DNA of 39,385 nucleotides from JAVVPO01 sp036655715 (GTDB lineage Bacteria; Bacillota; Clostridia; Lachnospirales; Cellulosilyticaceae): the NCBI GenBank assembly GCA_036655715.1, contig JAVVPO010000011.1, positions 1 through 39,385 on the forward strand, read 5' to 3'. Under the pieces are notes generated by a model. That model searched no databases. It saw nothing but the letters and a program-made list of their open reading frames with translations, and was not told the origin of the DNA. Shown here piece by piece: positions 1 through 8,484 of this stretch (position 1 is the first letter of the stretch; the number at the start of each line of letters is the position of its first letter). The position numbers were made by a program, and so were the translations under genes.

Positions 1-5
1 AAAAA

Positions 6-29
6 AAGCTAGGTATCTAGCCCTAGCTT
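6..29 (-). terminator. intrinsic terminator of the PhnA-like gene
   Basis: An 8-bp perfect stem (AAGCTAGG at 6-13 with CCTAGCTT at 22-29) is followed, read on the minus strand, by a run of seven T (complement of 1-7). It lies about 45 bp downstream of the stop of the gene at 76-414, so it most likely ends that transcript. Confidence 0.75.
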
Positions 30-75
30 AGTATGCATGAATCATTGAAATAGATTTGACCCTATTAGCTAAAAT

Positions 76-414
76 CTATAGTTTCTTAACGAACTCAGAT
101 TTTAATTTCATTGCACCAATGCCATCGATTTTACAATCAATGTCATGATCGCCATCTACTAAACGGATATTTTTTACTTTTGTTCCTATTTTAATAACTA
201 ATGAGCTACCTTTTACTTTAAGGTCTTTGATAACTGTTACTGAATCGCCATCAGTTAACACATTTCCATTAGCATCTTTGATTACTTTTGTATCTTCATT
301 ATCAGATTCTGATCCAGCAGTCCACTCATGTGCACATTCTGGACAAACAAGCATGATGCCATCTTCATAAGTGTATTCTGAATTACATTTTGGACAATTT
401 GGTAAATTTAACAT
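76..414 (-). CDS. yjdM: PhnA/YjdM-like zinc-ribbon protein
   Basis: A 112-aa protein of the PhnA (YjdM) family. Two CPxC knuckles (C7/C10 and C24/C27) form an N-terminal zinc ribbon of about 30 residues, and the C-terminal half has the family's small barrel with the usual DANGN and DGD(S/H) turns. The length matches the family (about 110 aa). Despite the historic link to alkylphosphonate use, no phosphonate genes are nearby and the molecular role in most bacteria is unknown. The start has a good upstream GGAGG. It is a single-gene unit closed by the hairpin at 6-29. Family assignment is secure; function is not. Confidence 0.9.
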   Translation of the reverse strand: MLNLPNCPKCNSEYTYEDGIMLVCPECAHEWTAGSESDNEDTKVIKDANGNVLTDGDSVTVIKDLKVKGSSLVIKIGTKVKNIRLVDGDHDIDCKIDGIGAMKLKSEFVKKL

Positions 415-556
415 AGGTTTATTTCCTCCATTTGCTGTGACTCATTCTAGTCTATAAGCATTGCTTTGACTTATATCTCATAAAAAAACACATAAGGCTG
501 TCCTTACATATTTTCTACATAGTATCATATTTTTCTCATTTTGACAAATCCTGTTC

Positions 557-736
557 TCATTTGATTCTTAAAACCCCTTTACCGCAATGTCCATGACACT
601 CCTCAATCAGTTCCTTACTCACTAATTCTACATTTGGGTGGATAGCATCTACCCCTAATCCTAGTGCATACTCTACTACATGCTCAATAGGATAATGATA
701 AAGTGCTCCTGCCTTACCTTTAAGTTTTCTTCTCTT
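557..736 (-). pseudogene. C-terminal remnant of a glycerophosphodiester phosphodiesterase
   Basis: Read on the minus strand, this 59-codon open stretch ends at TGA (557-559), has no start codon, and is preceded by an in-frame TAA. The peptide contains GVDAIHPNVELVSKELIEE, then CHGHCGKGV, the pattern of the C-terminal part of GDPD (UgpQ/GlpQ-type) enzymes, where an HPN...LV...LI segment precedes H-x-x-G-x-x-V. The catalytic N-terminal part is absent, and the normal V-x-W-T-V-N ending has decayed to VLRIK. A weak hairpin (TAAGG/CCTTA, 493-506) followed by seven T on the minus strand may be its old terminator. The rest of the 415-890 gap holds only the promoter region of the gene at 76-414 and the polC terminator. 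Confidence 0.6.
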
Positions 737-834
737 TTATATTTTATTTATGCTTCAAATTATAGTTGTACTATCTTAAATACTTATTAAATCCATCTAT
801 TATCTTGGTTAATTACAAGTAAAAAAGAAACAAA

Positions 835-877
835 AACATCCCAACAACTAAGCCTTACGCCTATTTGTTGGGATGTT
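835..877 (-). terminator. polC terminator
   Basis: A 13-bp perfect stem (835-847 with 865-877) encloses a 17-nt loop. On the minus strand it is followed by TTTTTG and starts 14 bp after the polC stop codon. The plus-strand side is also followed by a T-rich stretch, so it may work in both directions. Confidence 0.85.
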
Positions 878-890
878 CTATTTTTATAGC

Positions 891-3800
891 TTAGAAGAAG
901 TCTAAACTTAACTGATTGGATTCTGGTAAGTCTCCTAATATGCCCATTTCTGACATTTTATCAGTTACGGTCTTACTTACTTTAGTTCTTGCTTTAAAGT
1001 CATCCTTAGAAAGGAATCCGCCATCTTTTACGGCTGCAACCACAGCTTCTGCTGCTTTTTCACCTAGTCCATCAATAGAACTTAGGGATGGCATAATCTT
1101 GCCATCTATAATTTGGAACTGCTTATCATGGGCTTTTTCTAAATCTATTTGCATGAATTCAAAGCCTCTAGCGTACATCTCTTGAACAATTCTCATATCT
1201 TTTAAGGTATCTTGTTCTTTAGCTGTTTGATTTTCTTTGCCTTTGATAATTAATTCCTGCATATGATACTCTAAGTGCGCTTTACCTTGGCACATGAGTT
1301 CATAAGAGAAGGAAGACGCTCTAATACTAAAGAAAGCGGTATAGTAAGCTACTGGATGGAATACCTTGTACCAAGCAATACGCCACGCCATCATAACATA
1401 AGCTGCCGCATGGGCTTTAGGGAACATGTACTTAATCTTTTTACAAGACCAGATGTACCAATCAGGTACATCATGGGCTAGCATATCTTCTTCCCACTCA
1501 GGTCTAAGACCTTTTCCTTTACGTACGCTTTCCATGATAGTAAAGGATAGTCCTTTATCCATACCTTGATTAATCAAATACGTCATAATATCATCACGTG
1601 TACAAATAACTGTAGAGATGGTTCCCTTGCCTTCTTCAATAAGGGTTTGGGCATTGCCTAGCCACACGTCTGTACCATGAGATAGTCCTGAAATACGCAC
1701 AAGGTCTGAGAAACTTTGAGGCTTCGCATCAATTAACATCTGAATAACGAAATCCGTTCCAAACTCTGGTACCCCAAGCGATCCTAGCTTGATACCACCT
1801 ATATCTTTTGGCTCTATGCCAAGCACTTTGGTACTATGGAAGAGAGACATAACATCTTTATCATCTAACCTAATAGTCTGAGAGCTGATACCTGTAATGT
1901 CTTCAAGCCTTCTGATAATGGTGGGATCATCATGTCCTAGTATATCTAGCTTAAGTAGATTATGGTCAATAGAGTGGTACTCAAAGTGTGTCGTAATAAT
2001 AGGTGTGGTCATATCGTTAGCTGGATGCTGAATCGCTGTGAATTCATAGATTTCTCTATCATGAGGTACAACGATAATACCGCCTGGATGCTGCCCCGTT
2101 GTACGCTTAGCGCCTGTACAGCCATCGGCTATACGTCTCATCTCTGCCCGCCTTTTGTGGACTTGTCTTTCTTCGTAATACTTATACACATAGGCTAAAG
2201 CTGTTTTCTCAGCCATAGTACCTATAGTTCCTGCTCTAAAAGCTTTTCCTTCTCCGAAGATAACCTCTACATATTTGTGGGCTTTGGCCTGATAGTCTCC
2301 TGAGAAGTTAAGGTCGATATCTGGTTCTTTGTCCCCTTTAAATCCAAGGAATGTTTCAAACGGAATATCATGACCTTCCTTAAGTAGGTTATGTCCACAC
2401 GTAGGACAGATCGCATCTGGCATATCACATCCAGAGCTTCCCGCATAAGCTTTAACCTCTGGGGAATCAAAGTCTACATAGTAGCAGCTTGGACAGATAT
2501 AGTGTGGGGATAAAGGATTTACCTCTGTAATCCCAGACATAGTTGCTGCAAATGAAGAACCTACAGATCCCCTTGAACCCACTAAGTAACCATGGTCATT
2601 AGAATCCCATACTAGCTTTTGCGAGATAATATACATAACCGCAAATCCATTTGAAATAATAGAGTTAAGCTCTCTCTCTAGCCTTTCCACTACCACTTCT
2701 GGCAAGTTAGGTCCATAGATTTCATGGGCTTTAGTATAACAAATACTTCTTAATTCCTCGTCTGAGTTCGGAATCTCAGGTGGGCATTTGTTAGGGAGTA
2801 CAGGGGATATTTTTTCTATCATGTCGTTAATTTTATTGGTATTAGTAATAACTACTTCTCTTGCTTTTTCATAGCCTAGATAGCTAAACTCATCTAGCAT
2901 TTCATCTGTCGTTCTAAAGTAAAGAGGCGGCTGGTCATCGGCATCTTTAAAGCCTTTTCCTGCCATCATAATTCTGCGGTACATCTCATCTTCTGGATCT
3001 AAGAAATGCACATCACAGGTAGCTACAACGGGTTTGTTGTATGTCTCTCCAAGTTCTACGACCTTTTTGTTGTACCAAATTAAGTCATCTTTTGTCTGCG
3101 CCGCATACTTGGCACTACGAATCATAAAGTCATTGTTCCCAACTGGCTGAATCTCTAAGTAATCATAGAAGTTTACAATCCTTGAAACTTCATCGTCTTC
3201 CTTTTCTCTTAGAATCGCCTGGAAAACTTCTCCTGCTTCACAGGCAGAACCTATGATGAGGCCTTCTCTATATTTTTGAATAAGGCTTTTTGGCATACGT
3301 GGTCTTCGGCTAAAATAATCTAAATGGGCAGCTGATACTAATCGGTTAAGGTTAATTCGCCCTACTTCATTTTGTACCAAGATAATGCCATGATAAGTGG
3401 GTAGTTTCTTAATATAATCAGCAGAGATTTCTGCCATAGCCCCGACGCCATCTAGGGTATAAATTTCTTTCTCCCCAAGCATTTCTATAAACTTCATGAA
3501 AATGTCGCCTGTTGCCATGGCATCATCTATTGCTCTATGATGATTGAGCAAACTAATTTTTAGGTGCTTGGCTACGTTGTTAAGTTTGAAATTCCCAAGT
3601 TTGGGCATCAGTATACGTGCTAAAGCAACCGTATCTACAATCGTGTAATCACAAGATAGTTTTTGTCTGTCTGCATTGGCTTTAATAAAACTCATATCAA
3701 AGTCTGCATTATGAGCGACCATGACACTGCCAGTGCAAAAGTCTAAAAAGCGTGGTAAAATCTCTTCTATTTTATTAGCATCTGCTACCATTCGATCATT

Positions 3801-5273
3801 AATACCCGTTAGCTTTTCAATATTAAAAGGTATCATAACTTCTGGGTTAACAAATTCACTGAAGGTATCTACGACTTGACCCTCTACTATTTTGATAGCT
3901 CCAATTTCAATAATCCGATTGTGCTTAGGGCTAAATCCTGTGGTCTCAAGGTCAAAGACTACGTAGGAGTCCATCAAACTTTGATTCTTGGAGTTTATAA
4001 CGATTTCTTTTAAGTCATCTACGAAATACGCTTCTACCCCATAAATGACTTTAAAAGGCTCATCCATTGTAATACAGTGGTTAGCTATAGGGAATGCTTG
4101 TAAACATCCATGGTCTGTAATAGCTAAGGCTGGCATACCCCATGCTTTTGCCCGGTCAATGACCTCATGTATATCTACTACACTATCCATATCACTCATC
4201 ACTGTATGAAGATGCAGTTCTACCCTTTTTTCTTCGCTCTTATCCATACGTTTTTTTGTAAAATCTGGAATGGCCTTGATCCCTCTAATAGAAGCTATGG
4301 CTACTTCTTTATCAAAGGTATCAAAAACAGCCATACCTTTGATTTTGTAGAAGCCACCTTTTTTAAGATTACCCAGCACATCTGCTAACTCTTCATTTTT
4401 GACAAAGAGTTTAATGGTAATGGTATCTGTAAAATCTGTGATATCAAAGATAATGATGGTTTTTTCCATACGGATTTCTCTGGTATCTAAATGAATAATT
4501 TTCCCTTCAATAACCACCTCGCCAATTTCCTCTTGAATTTCTTGAATAGGTGTTTTAGCCCCTTCACAATCACGCCCGTAGAACACTTCTGGATCTTTGG
4601 CTTTTCGGCGCATCTTTTCTTTGGAGAAATCGCCTTTTTCTTCGCCGCATTTTTTGTGCTGCTCAGCAACGACTTTTTTCTCGCCAGGTTTAACATTTTC
4701 CATGACAGAGCTCACTTCTTTCATGAGTCTTTGTTCATTTGCTTCACTAAACTGTGCACTTTCTCCGGATCTAAAGTCAAAGTCTACTTGTACCTTGAGC
4801 TTAAAACGATCTTGATAAATTTCTTCTAAAAATTTCTTTATTTCTAAGGCGTTATTTTTAGCAAGCAAGCTGTTTTCCATGATTAATATAATATGATTTT
4901 CTTCAGCTTTCCACTCAGCATTTTTGATAATGAGATAAAATAAGATTCTCTTTTTCATAATTTCAAAGACTAAACTCTCTTTATATGCTGCAGTAATCTC
5001 CTGTAGATTATATTGGCTAGATAGATCATAGGTCTCTTTTAATCGAATACTGATTTCTGTATGAGGAAATAACTTGCTCTTGATATCTTCTTCCATCTTA
5101 ATTACTTTTGCATGATGTATTAACTCTCTTGCACATAAATATATGGTTAAGGTCTTATCCGTTTTATTAAATACTACATTCTCTACATCTACTTTTCCAA
5201 ATAGATTGGTTTGTTCTTTGTCTACCTTCAGTTCAGGTAACACGTCAAAAAAAGCTCTTGCTTTTGTCTGCAT
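891..5273 (-). CDS. polC: DNA polymerase III subunit alpha, PolC type
   Basis: The 1460-aa replicative polymerase of low-GC Gram-positives. In order: N-terminal domain and OB fold (about 1-340); first half of the PHP domain (ELHLHT near residue 353, AITDHG); an inserted DEDDh 3'-5' proofreading exonuclease (FDLETTG near 441, HNADFD, HHRAIDDA); the PHP remainder; a zinc finger with CPSC near 926 and CPTC near 958; the catalytic PDIDLNFSG near 986; and a C-terminal HhH/tail region. The length fits the PolC family (about 1430-1470 aa). A TTG five codons upstream (5288) keeps the frame open, but GAGGG directly overlaps it and sits 8 nt before the ATG at 5273, so the ATG is the better start. It is a single-gene unit with its own terminator at 835-877. 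Confidence 0.97.
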   Translation of the reverse strand: MQTKARAFFDVLPELKVDKEQTNLFGKVDVENVVFNKTDKTLTIYLCARELIHHAKVIKMEEDIKSKLFPHTEISIRLKETYDLSSQYNLQEITAAYKESLVFEIMKKRILFYLIIKNAEWKAEENHIILIMENSLLAKNNALEIKKFLEEIYQDRFKLKVQVDFDFRSGESAQFSEANEQRLMKEVSSVMENVKPGEKKVVAEQHKKCGEEKGDFSKEKMRRKAKDPEVFYGRDCEGAKTPIQEIQEEIGEVVIEGKIIHLDTREIRMEKTIIIFDITDFTDTITIKLFVKNEELADVLGNLKKGGFYKIKGMAVFDTFDKEVAIASIRGIKAIPDFTKKRMDKSEEKRVELHLHTVMSDMDSVVDIHEVIDRAKAWGMPALAITDHGCLQAFPIANHCITMDEPFKVIYGVEAYFVDDLKEIVINSKNQSLMDSYVVFDLETTGFSPKHNRIIEIGAIKIVEGQVVDTFSEFVNPEVMIPFNIEKLTGINDRMVADANKIEEILPRFLDFCTGSVMVAHNADFDMSFIKANADRQKLSCDYTIVDTVALARILMPKLGNFKLNNVAKHLKISLLNHHRAIDDAMATGDIFMKFIEMLGEKEIYTLDGVGAMAEISADYIKKLPTYHGIILVQNEVGRINLNRLVSAAHLDYFSRRPRMPKSLIQKYREGLIIGSACEAGEVFQAILREKEDDEVSRIVNFYDYLEIQPVGNNDFMIRSAKYAAQTKDDLIWYNKKVVELGETYNKPVVATCDVHFLDPEDEMYRRIMMAGKGFKDADDQPPLYFRTTDEMLDEFSYLGYEKAREVVITNTNKINDMIEKISPVLPNKCPPEIPNSDEELRSICYTKAHEIYGPNLPEVVVERLERELNSIISNGFAVMYIISQKLVWDSNDHGYLVGSRGSVGSSFAATMSGITEVNPLSPHYICPSCYYVDFDSPEVKAYAGSSGCDMPDAICPTCGHNLLKEGHDIPFETFLGFKGDKEPDIDLNFSGDYQAKAHKYVEVIFGEGKAFRAGTIGTMAEKTALAYVYKYYEERQVHKRRAEMRRIADGCTGAKRTTGQHPGGIIVVPHDREIYEFTAIQHPANDMTTPIITTHFEYHSIDHNLLKLDILGHDDPTIIRRLEDITGISSQTIRLDDKDVMSLFHSTKVLGIEPKDIGGIKLGSLGVPEFGTDFVIQMLIDAKPQSFSDLVRISGLSHGTDVWLGNAQTLIEEGKGTISTVICTRDDIMTYLINQGMDKGLSFTIMESVRKGKGLRPEWEEDMLAHDVPDWYIWSCKKIKYMFPKAHAAAYVMMAWRIAWYKVFHPVAYYTAFFSIRASSFSYELMCQGKAHLEYHMQELIIKGKENQTAKEQDTLKDMRIVQEMYARGFEFMQIDLEKAHDKQFQIIDGKIMPSLSSIDGLGEKAAEAVVAAVKDGGFLSKDDFKARTKVSKTVTDKMSEMGILGDLPESNQLSLDFF

Positions 5274-5304
5274 AATATAATCCCTCAAGTTCTTTAGTGC
5301 TACT

Positions 5305-5337
5305 TATAAATGTTTCCATTTAATACAAACATTTATA
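5305..5337. promoter_or_regulatory. perfect 11-bp inverted repeat upstream of polC
   Basis: TATAAATGTTT (5305-5315) and AAACATTTATA (5327-5337) are perfect reverse complements separated by 11 nt. The element ends about 32 bp before the polC ATG. Its size and spacing fit an operator, or a hairpin in the polC leader. I saw no convincing -35/-10 pair around it, so the role is inferred. Confidence 0.5.
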
Positions 5338-5379
5338 CTCATAATAATAATTGATTTCACACTTTAAAACAATGGCTAA

Positions 5380-5412
5380 AAGACCCTTAGTAGTTATTTC
5401 ACTAAGAGTCTT
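5380..5412 (-). terminator. terminator of the TipA-like gene
   Basis: A 12-bp stem with one wobble pair (5380-5391 with 5401-5412) and a 9-nt loop, followed on the minus strand by a short TTTT. It begins 9 bp after the stop codon of the MerR/TipA-like gene. Confidence 0.65.
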
Positions 5413-5420
5413 TCCTATAT

Positions 5421-6185
5421 TTATTCCTTTATTGCTGTGTAGCTGAAAATAGCCTCTTTCAAAAACCGGGCTGCGCCTACCTCGACTTTGTCATAGTACT
5501 GTGTAAATCTTTCATCCTCTAGATACATTGCAGCTAGGCTGCGGTGAGCTTCCTTGCTATAGGTAGGCCAGGTATACTCTAGCCACTTATGGTGTAACGC
5601 TGCTAATGCCTTAGCTTCTACGCTTTCTGGGTTACCCTCTACCATAGCTTCTTTTAGTGTGATGAGTATCCTTGCACCTAGCGCCTCCCATTCTCTATGC
5701 TCATCTTCTGTCATATCTGCAAATTTTTTATAAGAAGTTTTAACTGTTTCTTCTCCGTATTGTTTTCTTAGTTCTTTGCCATATTTCTCTTCATTTTCTT
5801 GTATTTTATTTTGCTTAAATCCTTCAAATTTTTCTTTATCTGTCATATTTACCTCTCCTTTTTTCATGGCGATAGATTTTTCTACATTGGTAATCAACTT
5901 ATCTAGTTGCTTTCTTTTTTCAAGAAGCTGATTATAGTGTTGAGTTAATGCCTTCTGCTGATCAAAAGAAGGCGAGCTCATCATCTCTTTTATTCCCTCT
6001 AACGATACATCAAGTTCTCTATAAAAGAGTATCTGTTGCAAGATATCTACTTCTAGCTGAGTATATATTCTATAACCTGATGTATTCATTCTAGAGGGTT
6101 TTAGAATACCTATTTCATCATAATATCTAAGGGTTCTAGTACTTACTCCTGCTAACTTACTCAGCTTTTGAACTGTGTATTCCAC
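5421..6185 (-). CDS. MerR-family drug-sensing regulator, TipA/Mta type
   Basis: A 254-aa transcription activator with two parts. The N-terminal MerR winged HTH (residues 1-70) has TRTLRYYDEIGIL and the conserved SGYRIY wing. A coiled-coil (about 75-108) leads to a C-terminal TipAS drug-binding domain (about 120-254) with helical segments ending in AARFLKEAIFSYT. The length matches Streptomyces TipAL (253 aa), which binds thiopeptide antibiotics. A GTG at 6194 is also in frame, but it lies inside the AGGAGGTG ribosome binding site; the GTG at 6185, 8 nt after AGGAGG, gives the standard MEYTVQKLSKLAG start. The gene has its own MerR-type promoter (6209-6239) and an apparent second internal start (5846), so autoregulation and a short isoform are likely. 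The ligand cannot be told from sequence. Confidence 0.93.
   Translation of the reverse strand: MEYTVQKLSKLAGVSTRTLRYYDEIGILKPSRMNTSGYRIYTQLEVDILQQILFYRELDVSLEGIKEMMSSPSFDQQKALTQHYNQLLEKRKQLDKLITNVEKSIAMKKGEVNMTDKEKFEGFKQNKIQENEEKYGKELRKQYGEETVKTSYKKFADMTEDEHREWEALGARILITLKEAMVEGNPESVEAKALAALHHKWLEYTWPTYSKEAHRSLAAMYLEDERFTQYYDKVEVGAARFLKEAIFSYTAIKE
5844..5860 (-). promoter_or_regulatory. internal ribosome binding site and ATG for a TipAS-like short form
   Basis: Inside the TipA-like gene, AAGGAGAGGT (complement of 5851-5860) precedes an in-frame ATG at 5846. Starting there gives a 141-aa protein that is exactly the C-terminal drug-binding domain without the DNA-binding part. In Streptomyces lividans the tipA gene makes TipAL (253 aa) and an in-frame TipAS (144 aa), so both position and length agree with that precedent. 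Confidence 0.65.
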
Positions 6186-6208
6186 ACCTTTCACCTCCTA
6201 ATGAGATA

Positions 6209-6239
6209 ACTATATACCTTTACGCTGCGTCAATGTCAA
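6209..6239 (-). promoter_or_regulatory. MerR-type promoter with 19-bp spacer and operator dyad
   Basis: On the minus strand, -35 TTGACA (6234-6239) and -10 TATAGT (6209-6214) are separated by exactly 19 bp, the over-long spacer that defines MerR-activated promoters. Within the spacer lies an imperfect palindrome (6219-6233, TTTACGCTGCGTCAA read on plus, 12 of 15 positions symmetric), where a MerR dimer would bind. It drives the TipA-like gene itself, implying drug-induced autoactivation. Confidence 0.8.
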
Positions 6240-6254
6240 TACCCCTTATATAAT

Positions 6255-6294
6255 AAAGAGTCAATTTCTTGGGTATTTAAGAAATTGACTCTTT
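6255..6294 (-). terminator. terminator of the 140-aa protein gene
   Basis: A perfect 16-bp stem (6255-6270 with 6279-6294) with an 8-nt loop, starting 2 bp after the stop of the gene at 6297-6719. The following minus-strand sequence is AT-rich but has no long T run. It also insulates the TipA promoter from upstream transcription. Confidence 0.7.
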
Positions 6295-6296
6295 AT

Positions 6297-6719
6297 TTAT
6301 TTTTTAATCATCATAATAAGTGGGATTGCAGTAGGTATTGCCACCATCACGACTTTAAGTGAATTGATGCAAAAGTGAAAAAAAGCTCTCCATTCTGCTT
6401 TGTTTTTCTTGTCACGCTCCGGACTACGTCTAAAATCTCTTATCATAGCCTGGAGATGCCCTGGTACATTAAAGAATGCAATCTTTGGATAAGGCCTGCT
6501 ATTAAAAGGCTTCCCTTTAAACATATAGAGTCTCCCATATTTACAAAAAGCTGGTTTATAATAAATATATCCTGTTGCATCAAACTCATCTGTAAAATGA
6601 GTTATATACTCCATCCTTAAAAACCACTTAGGATAGGTAATTCTAACTTCTGAATATTTCTTTTTAGTTTCCATAAATGTTTCAAAATGTTTATCTATAA
6701 TCTTTTCATAATTTTTCAT
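6297..6719 (-). CDS. small protein of unknown function with a C-terminal membrane anchor
   Basis: A 140-aa protein I do not recognise. The first 115 residues are charged and aromatic (ITYPKWFLRMEY, then a segment with YIYYKPAFCKYGRLYMF that looks beta-rich). The last 20 or so (SLKVVMVAIPTAIPLIMMIKK) form one hydrophobic segment ending in lysines, typical of a C-tail anchor with the bulk of the protein cytoplasmic. An ATG six codons earlier (6737) is in frame, but CGGGGA lies between the two and 6 nt before the ATG at 6719, so the later start is preferred. It is a single-gene unit between two terminators. Function unknown. Confidence 0.75.
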   Translation of the reverse strand: MKNYEKIIDKHFETFMETKKKYSEVRITYPKWFLRMEYITHFTDEFDATGYIYYKPAFCKYGRLYMFKGKPFNSRPYPKIAFFNVPGHLQAMIRDFRRSPERDKKNKAEWRAFFHFCINSLKVVMVAIPTAIPLIMMIKK

Positions 6720-6815
6720 TTGTATTCCCCGTCTCATTATCCATACTTATTCCATTTATTATGACTATTTTATTCGCTTCATACTGCTTTCTCTCTATTT
6801 TACCAAATAAAAAAA

Positions 6816-6839
6816 AGATAGTCCACTCATGAACTACCT
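6816..6839 (-). terminator. terminator of the MATE-ywbE operon
   Basis: A 9-bp stem with two wobble pairs (6816-6824 with 6831-6839), a 6-nt loop and eight T on the minus strand (complement of 6809-6816). It is placed 29 bp after the ywbE stop. Confidence 0.8.
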
Positions 6840-6867
6840 TTAAATACATATACTGAATTATTTTATC

Positions 6868-7068
6868 TTATCCTATAATCTCTTGAACACGCCCAACAAT
6901 GCCTCCTACAAGTTTAACTTTGATACCATGTGGATGTGTGGGTGATTTAGTTAATAAGCTCTCTACAATACCTTCTGTTAACTTGCCTGTTCTTTGATCT
7001 TGCTTTTGCACCACTTTCACACGCTTACCTGGTACTAATTGACTACGTATTTTTCCTGTCATATTCAT
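6868..7068 (-). CDS. ywbE: YwbE-family protein (DUF2196)
   Basis: A 66-aa protein closely matching YwbE of Bacillus: the signature KQDQRTGKLTEGIVE is followed by LTKSPTHPHGIKV and ends GRVQEII. The length is normal for the family (about 65 aa). The fold is probably a small basic beta-barrel; no biochemical role is established. It follows the MATE transporter by 33 bp on the same strand and precedes a strong terminator, so the two are probably cotranscribed. GAGG lies 4-5 nt before the first ATG and about 10 nt before an alternative at M3. Confidence 0.9.
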   Translation of the reverse strand: MNMTGKIRSQLVPGKRVKVVQKQDQRTGKLTEGIVESLLTKSPTHPHGIKVKLVGGIVGRVQEIIG

Positions 7069-7101
7069 TATTCCTCACATTTTCTATTTCAATTTTCTGT
7101 T

Positions 7102-8427
7102 TTAATTTAAGTGTTTATCTGTTTTCTTAATCAACTTGATAGCAATTATAAGGGTAATTAATTCTGTAATAGGCATAACTAACCATATACCTGTTACACC
7201 AAGTACCGCTGGTAATAAAAAAACAAGGACTATACTCAAAATCATCCCACGTAATAAGCATATGGTAAGAGCCGCCTGAGGGTTAACAATTGATTGAAAA
7301 TAAGTACTATAGAGAATATTGATATTCATCATTAAGAATGCAATGAAATAAATACGAATAGCCGTTGTAGCAAGTTCTACAACCTCTGGTGTTGGGTAAA
7401 TAAACACTCTCACAATCATTTCTGGGAAGAAGAATCCTATGGCAAAAAGCATCATACCAATGATTGTTGTAGCCATGACCCCAAGTCTTCTTACTTTCAG
7501 TACTCTATCGATTTTCCCCCCGCCAAAGTTGGTGGCAATAAGTGGCTGCGACCCTTGGGCTACTCCGTTAAATAAAGATAAAGCAACGAGTGCACTATTT
7601 GCGACAATACTGTAAACGACTACACCAATATCTCCAATATACTTTAAAAGCTGTAAGTTAAAGAAGAAGATTACTAGGCCACTAGCTATTTCTATGAGAA
7701 AACTAGATAAGCCATTTTGGAAAATCTTACAGACTATGCCAAACCCTACAGATCCCTTTACCCACTTCATCGTATTTTTAGGTGATTTAAAATGAGTCAG
7801 TAAGATAGTTACTGAAATAATAGAGCCTATTACTGTTGCAATAGCACCTCCTGCCATACCCATACCTAGACCATAAATAAAGAGACAGTCTAATATAATA
7901 TTAGAAATACCACCTGCAATAACGGCTACCATTGCCTTTTTAGGAGCCTGGTCATTTCTAACAAGTGCTTGGAGTAAACTTGAACAAATAAATAGTGGTG
8001 CCCCTATAACCAGATACTTACCATACTCCATTACAAGTCCTATACTATTTTCATTACTTCCTAATAGATAGGCTATGGGTTTTAAGAATATAGTCCCTAG
8101 TGTTATATACAAAAATGCCACGATAGCTGCTGCAAATACGGCATTGGTAAAGTATCTATTCGCTAACTTTTGGTCTTCACTTCCCTTAGCTACAGACATC
8201 AGCACCCCGCCACCTACTCCAAACAATAGGCCTGTCCCAAAGAACAAAGCAAAAAGAGGCAGTAATAAATTTAGCGCTGCTATACCATCTGAACCTACAC
8301 CTTTTCCTATAATAATCGTATCTGCCAATATATAAATAGAGGTTACTAGTGTTGCACTAATAGAAGGTCCTAAATAGCGCAAAAAAAGCTTGCTGGGTTC
8401 ATCTTTTAATAAATCTACTTGTTGCAT
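7102..8427 (-). CDS. MATE-family multidrug/cation antiporter
   Basis: A 441-aa integral membrane protein of the MATE family with about 12 hydrophobic helices in two homologous halves. Family features include LFLRYLGPSISATLVTSIYI in helix 1, DTIIIGKGVGSDGIAALNL after it, VGGGVLMS, and a second-half GVAQGSQPLIATNFGGGK. The length (about 440) is typical. MATE pumps export cationic drugs or metabolites by Na+ or H+ antiport; the substrate cannot be predicted. It is the first gene of a unit with ywbE. A promoter overlapping a perfect 8-bp inverted repeat lies about 60-90 bp upstream (8485-8514), suggesting repressor control. Confidence 0.93.
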   Translation of the reverse strand: MQQVDLLKDEPSKLFLRYLGPSISATLVTSIYILADTIIIGKGVGSDGIAALNLLLPLFALFFGTGLLFGVGGGVLMSVAKGSEDQKLANRYFTNAVFAAAIVAFLYITLGTIFLKPIAYLLGSNENSIGLVMEYGKYLVIGAPLFICSSLLQALVRNDQAPKKAMVAVIAGGISNIILDCLFIYGLGMGMAGGAIATVIGSIISVTILLTHFKSPKNTMKWVKGSVGFGIVCKIFQNGLSSFLIEIASGLVIFFFNLQLLKYIGDIGVVVYSIVANSALVALSLFNGVAQGSQPLIATNFGGGKIDRVLKVRRLGVMATTIIGMMLFAIGFFFPEMIVRVFIYPTPEVVELATTAIRIYFIAFLMMNINILYSTYFQSIVNPQAALTICLLRGMILSIVLVFLLPAVLGVTGIWLVMPITELITLIIAIKLIKKTDKHLN

Positions 8428-8484
8428 ATTTCATTATCCTTTCTTTCCTCACTTATTTTTCATCTACATTTATACATTAACAAT

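Noticed and set aside
4491..4829. 112-codon plus-strand frame inside polC
   Set aside because: Phenylalanine-rich shadow of the antisense strand of a certain gene.
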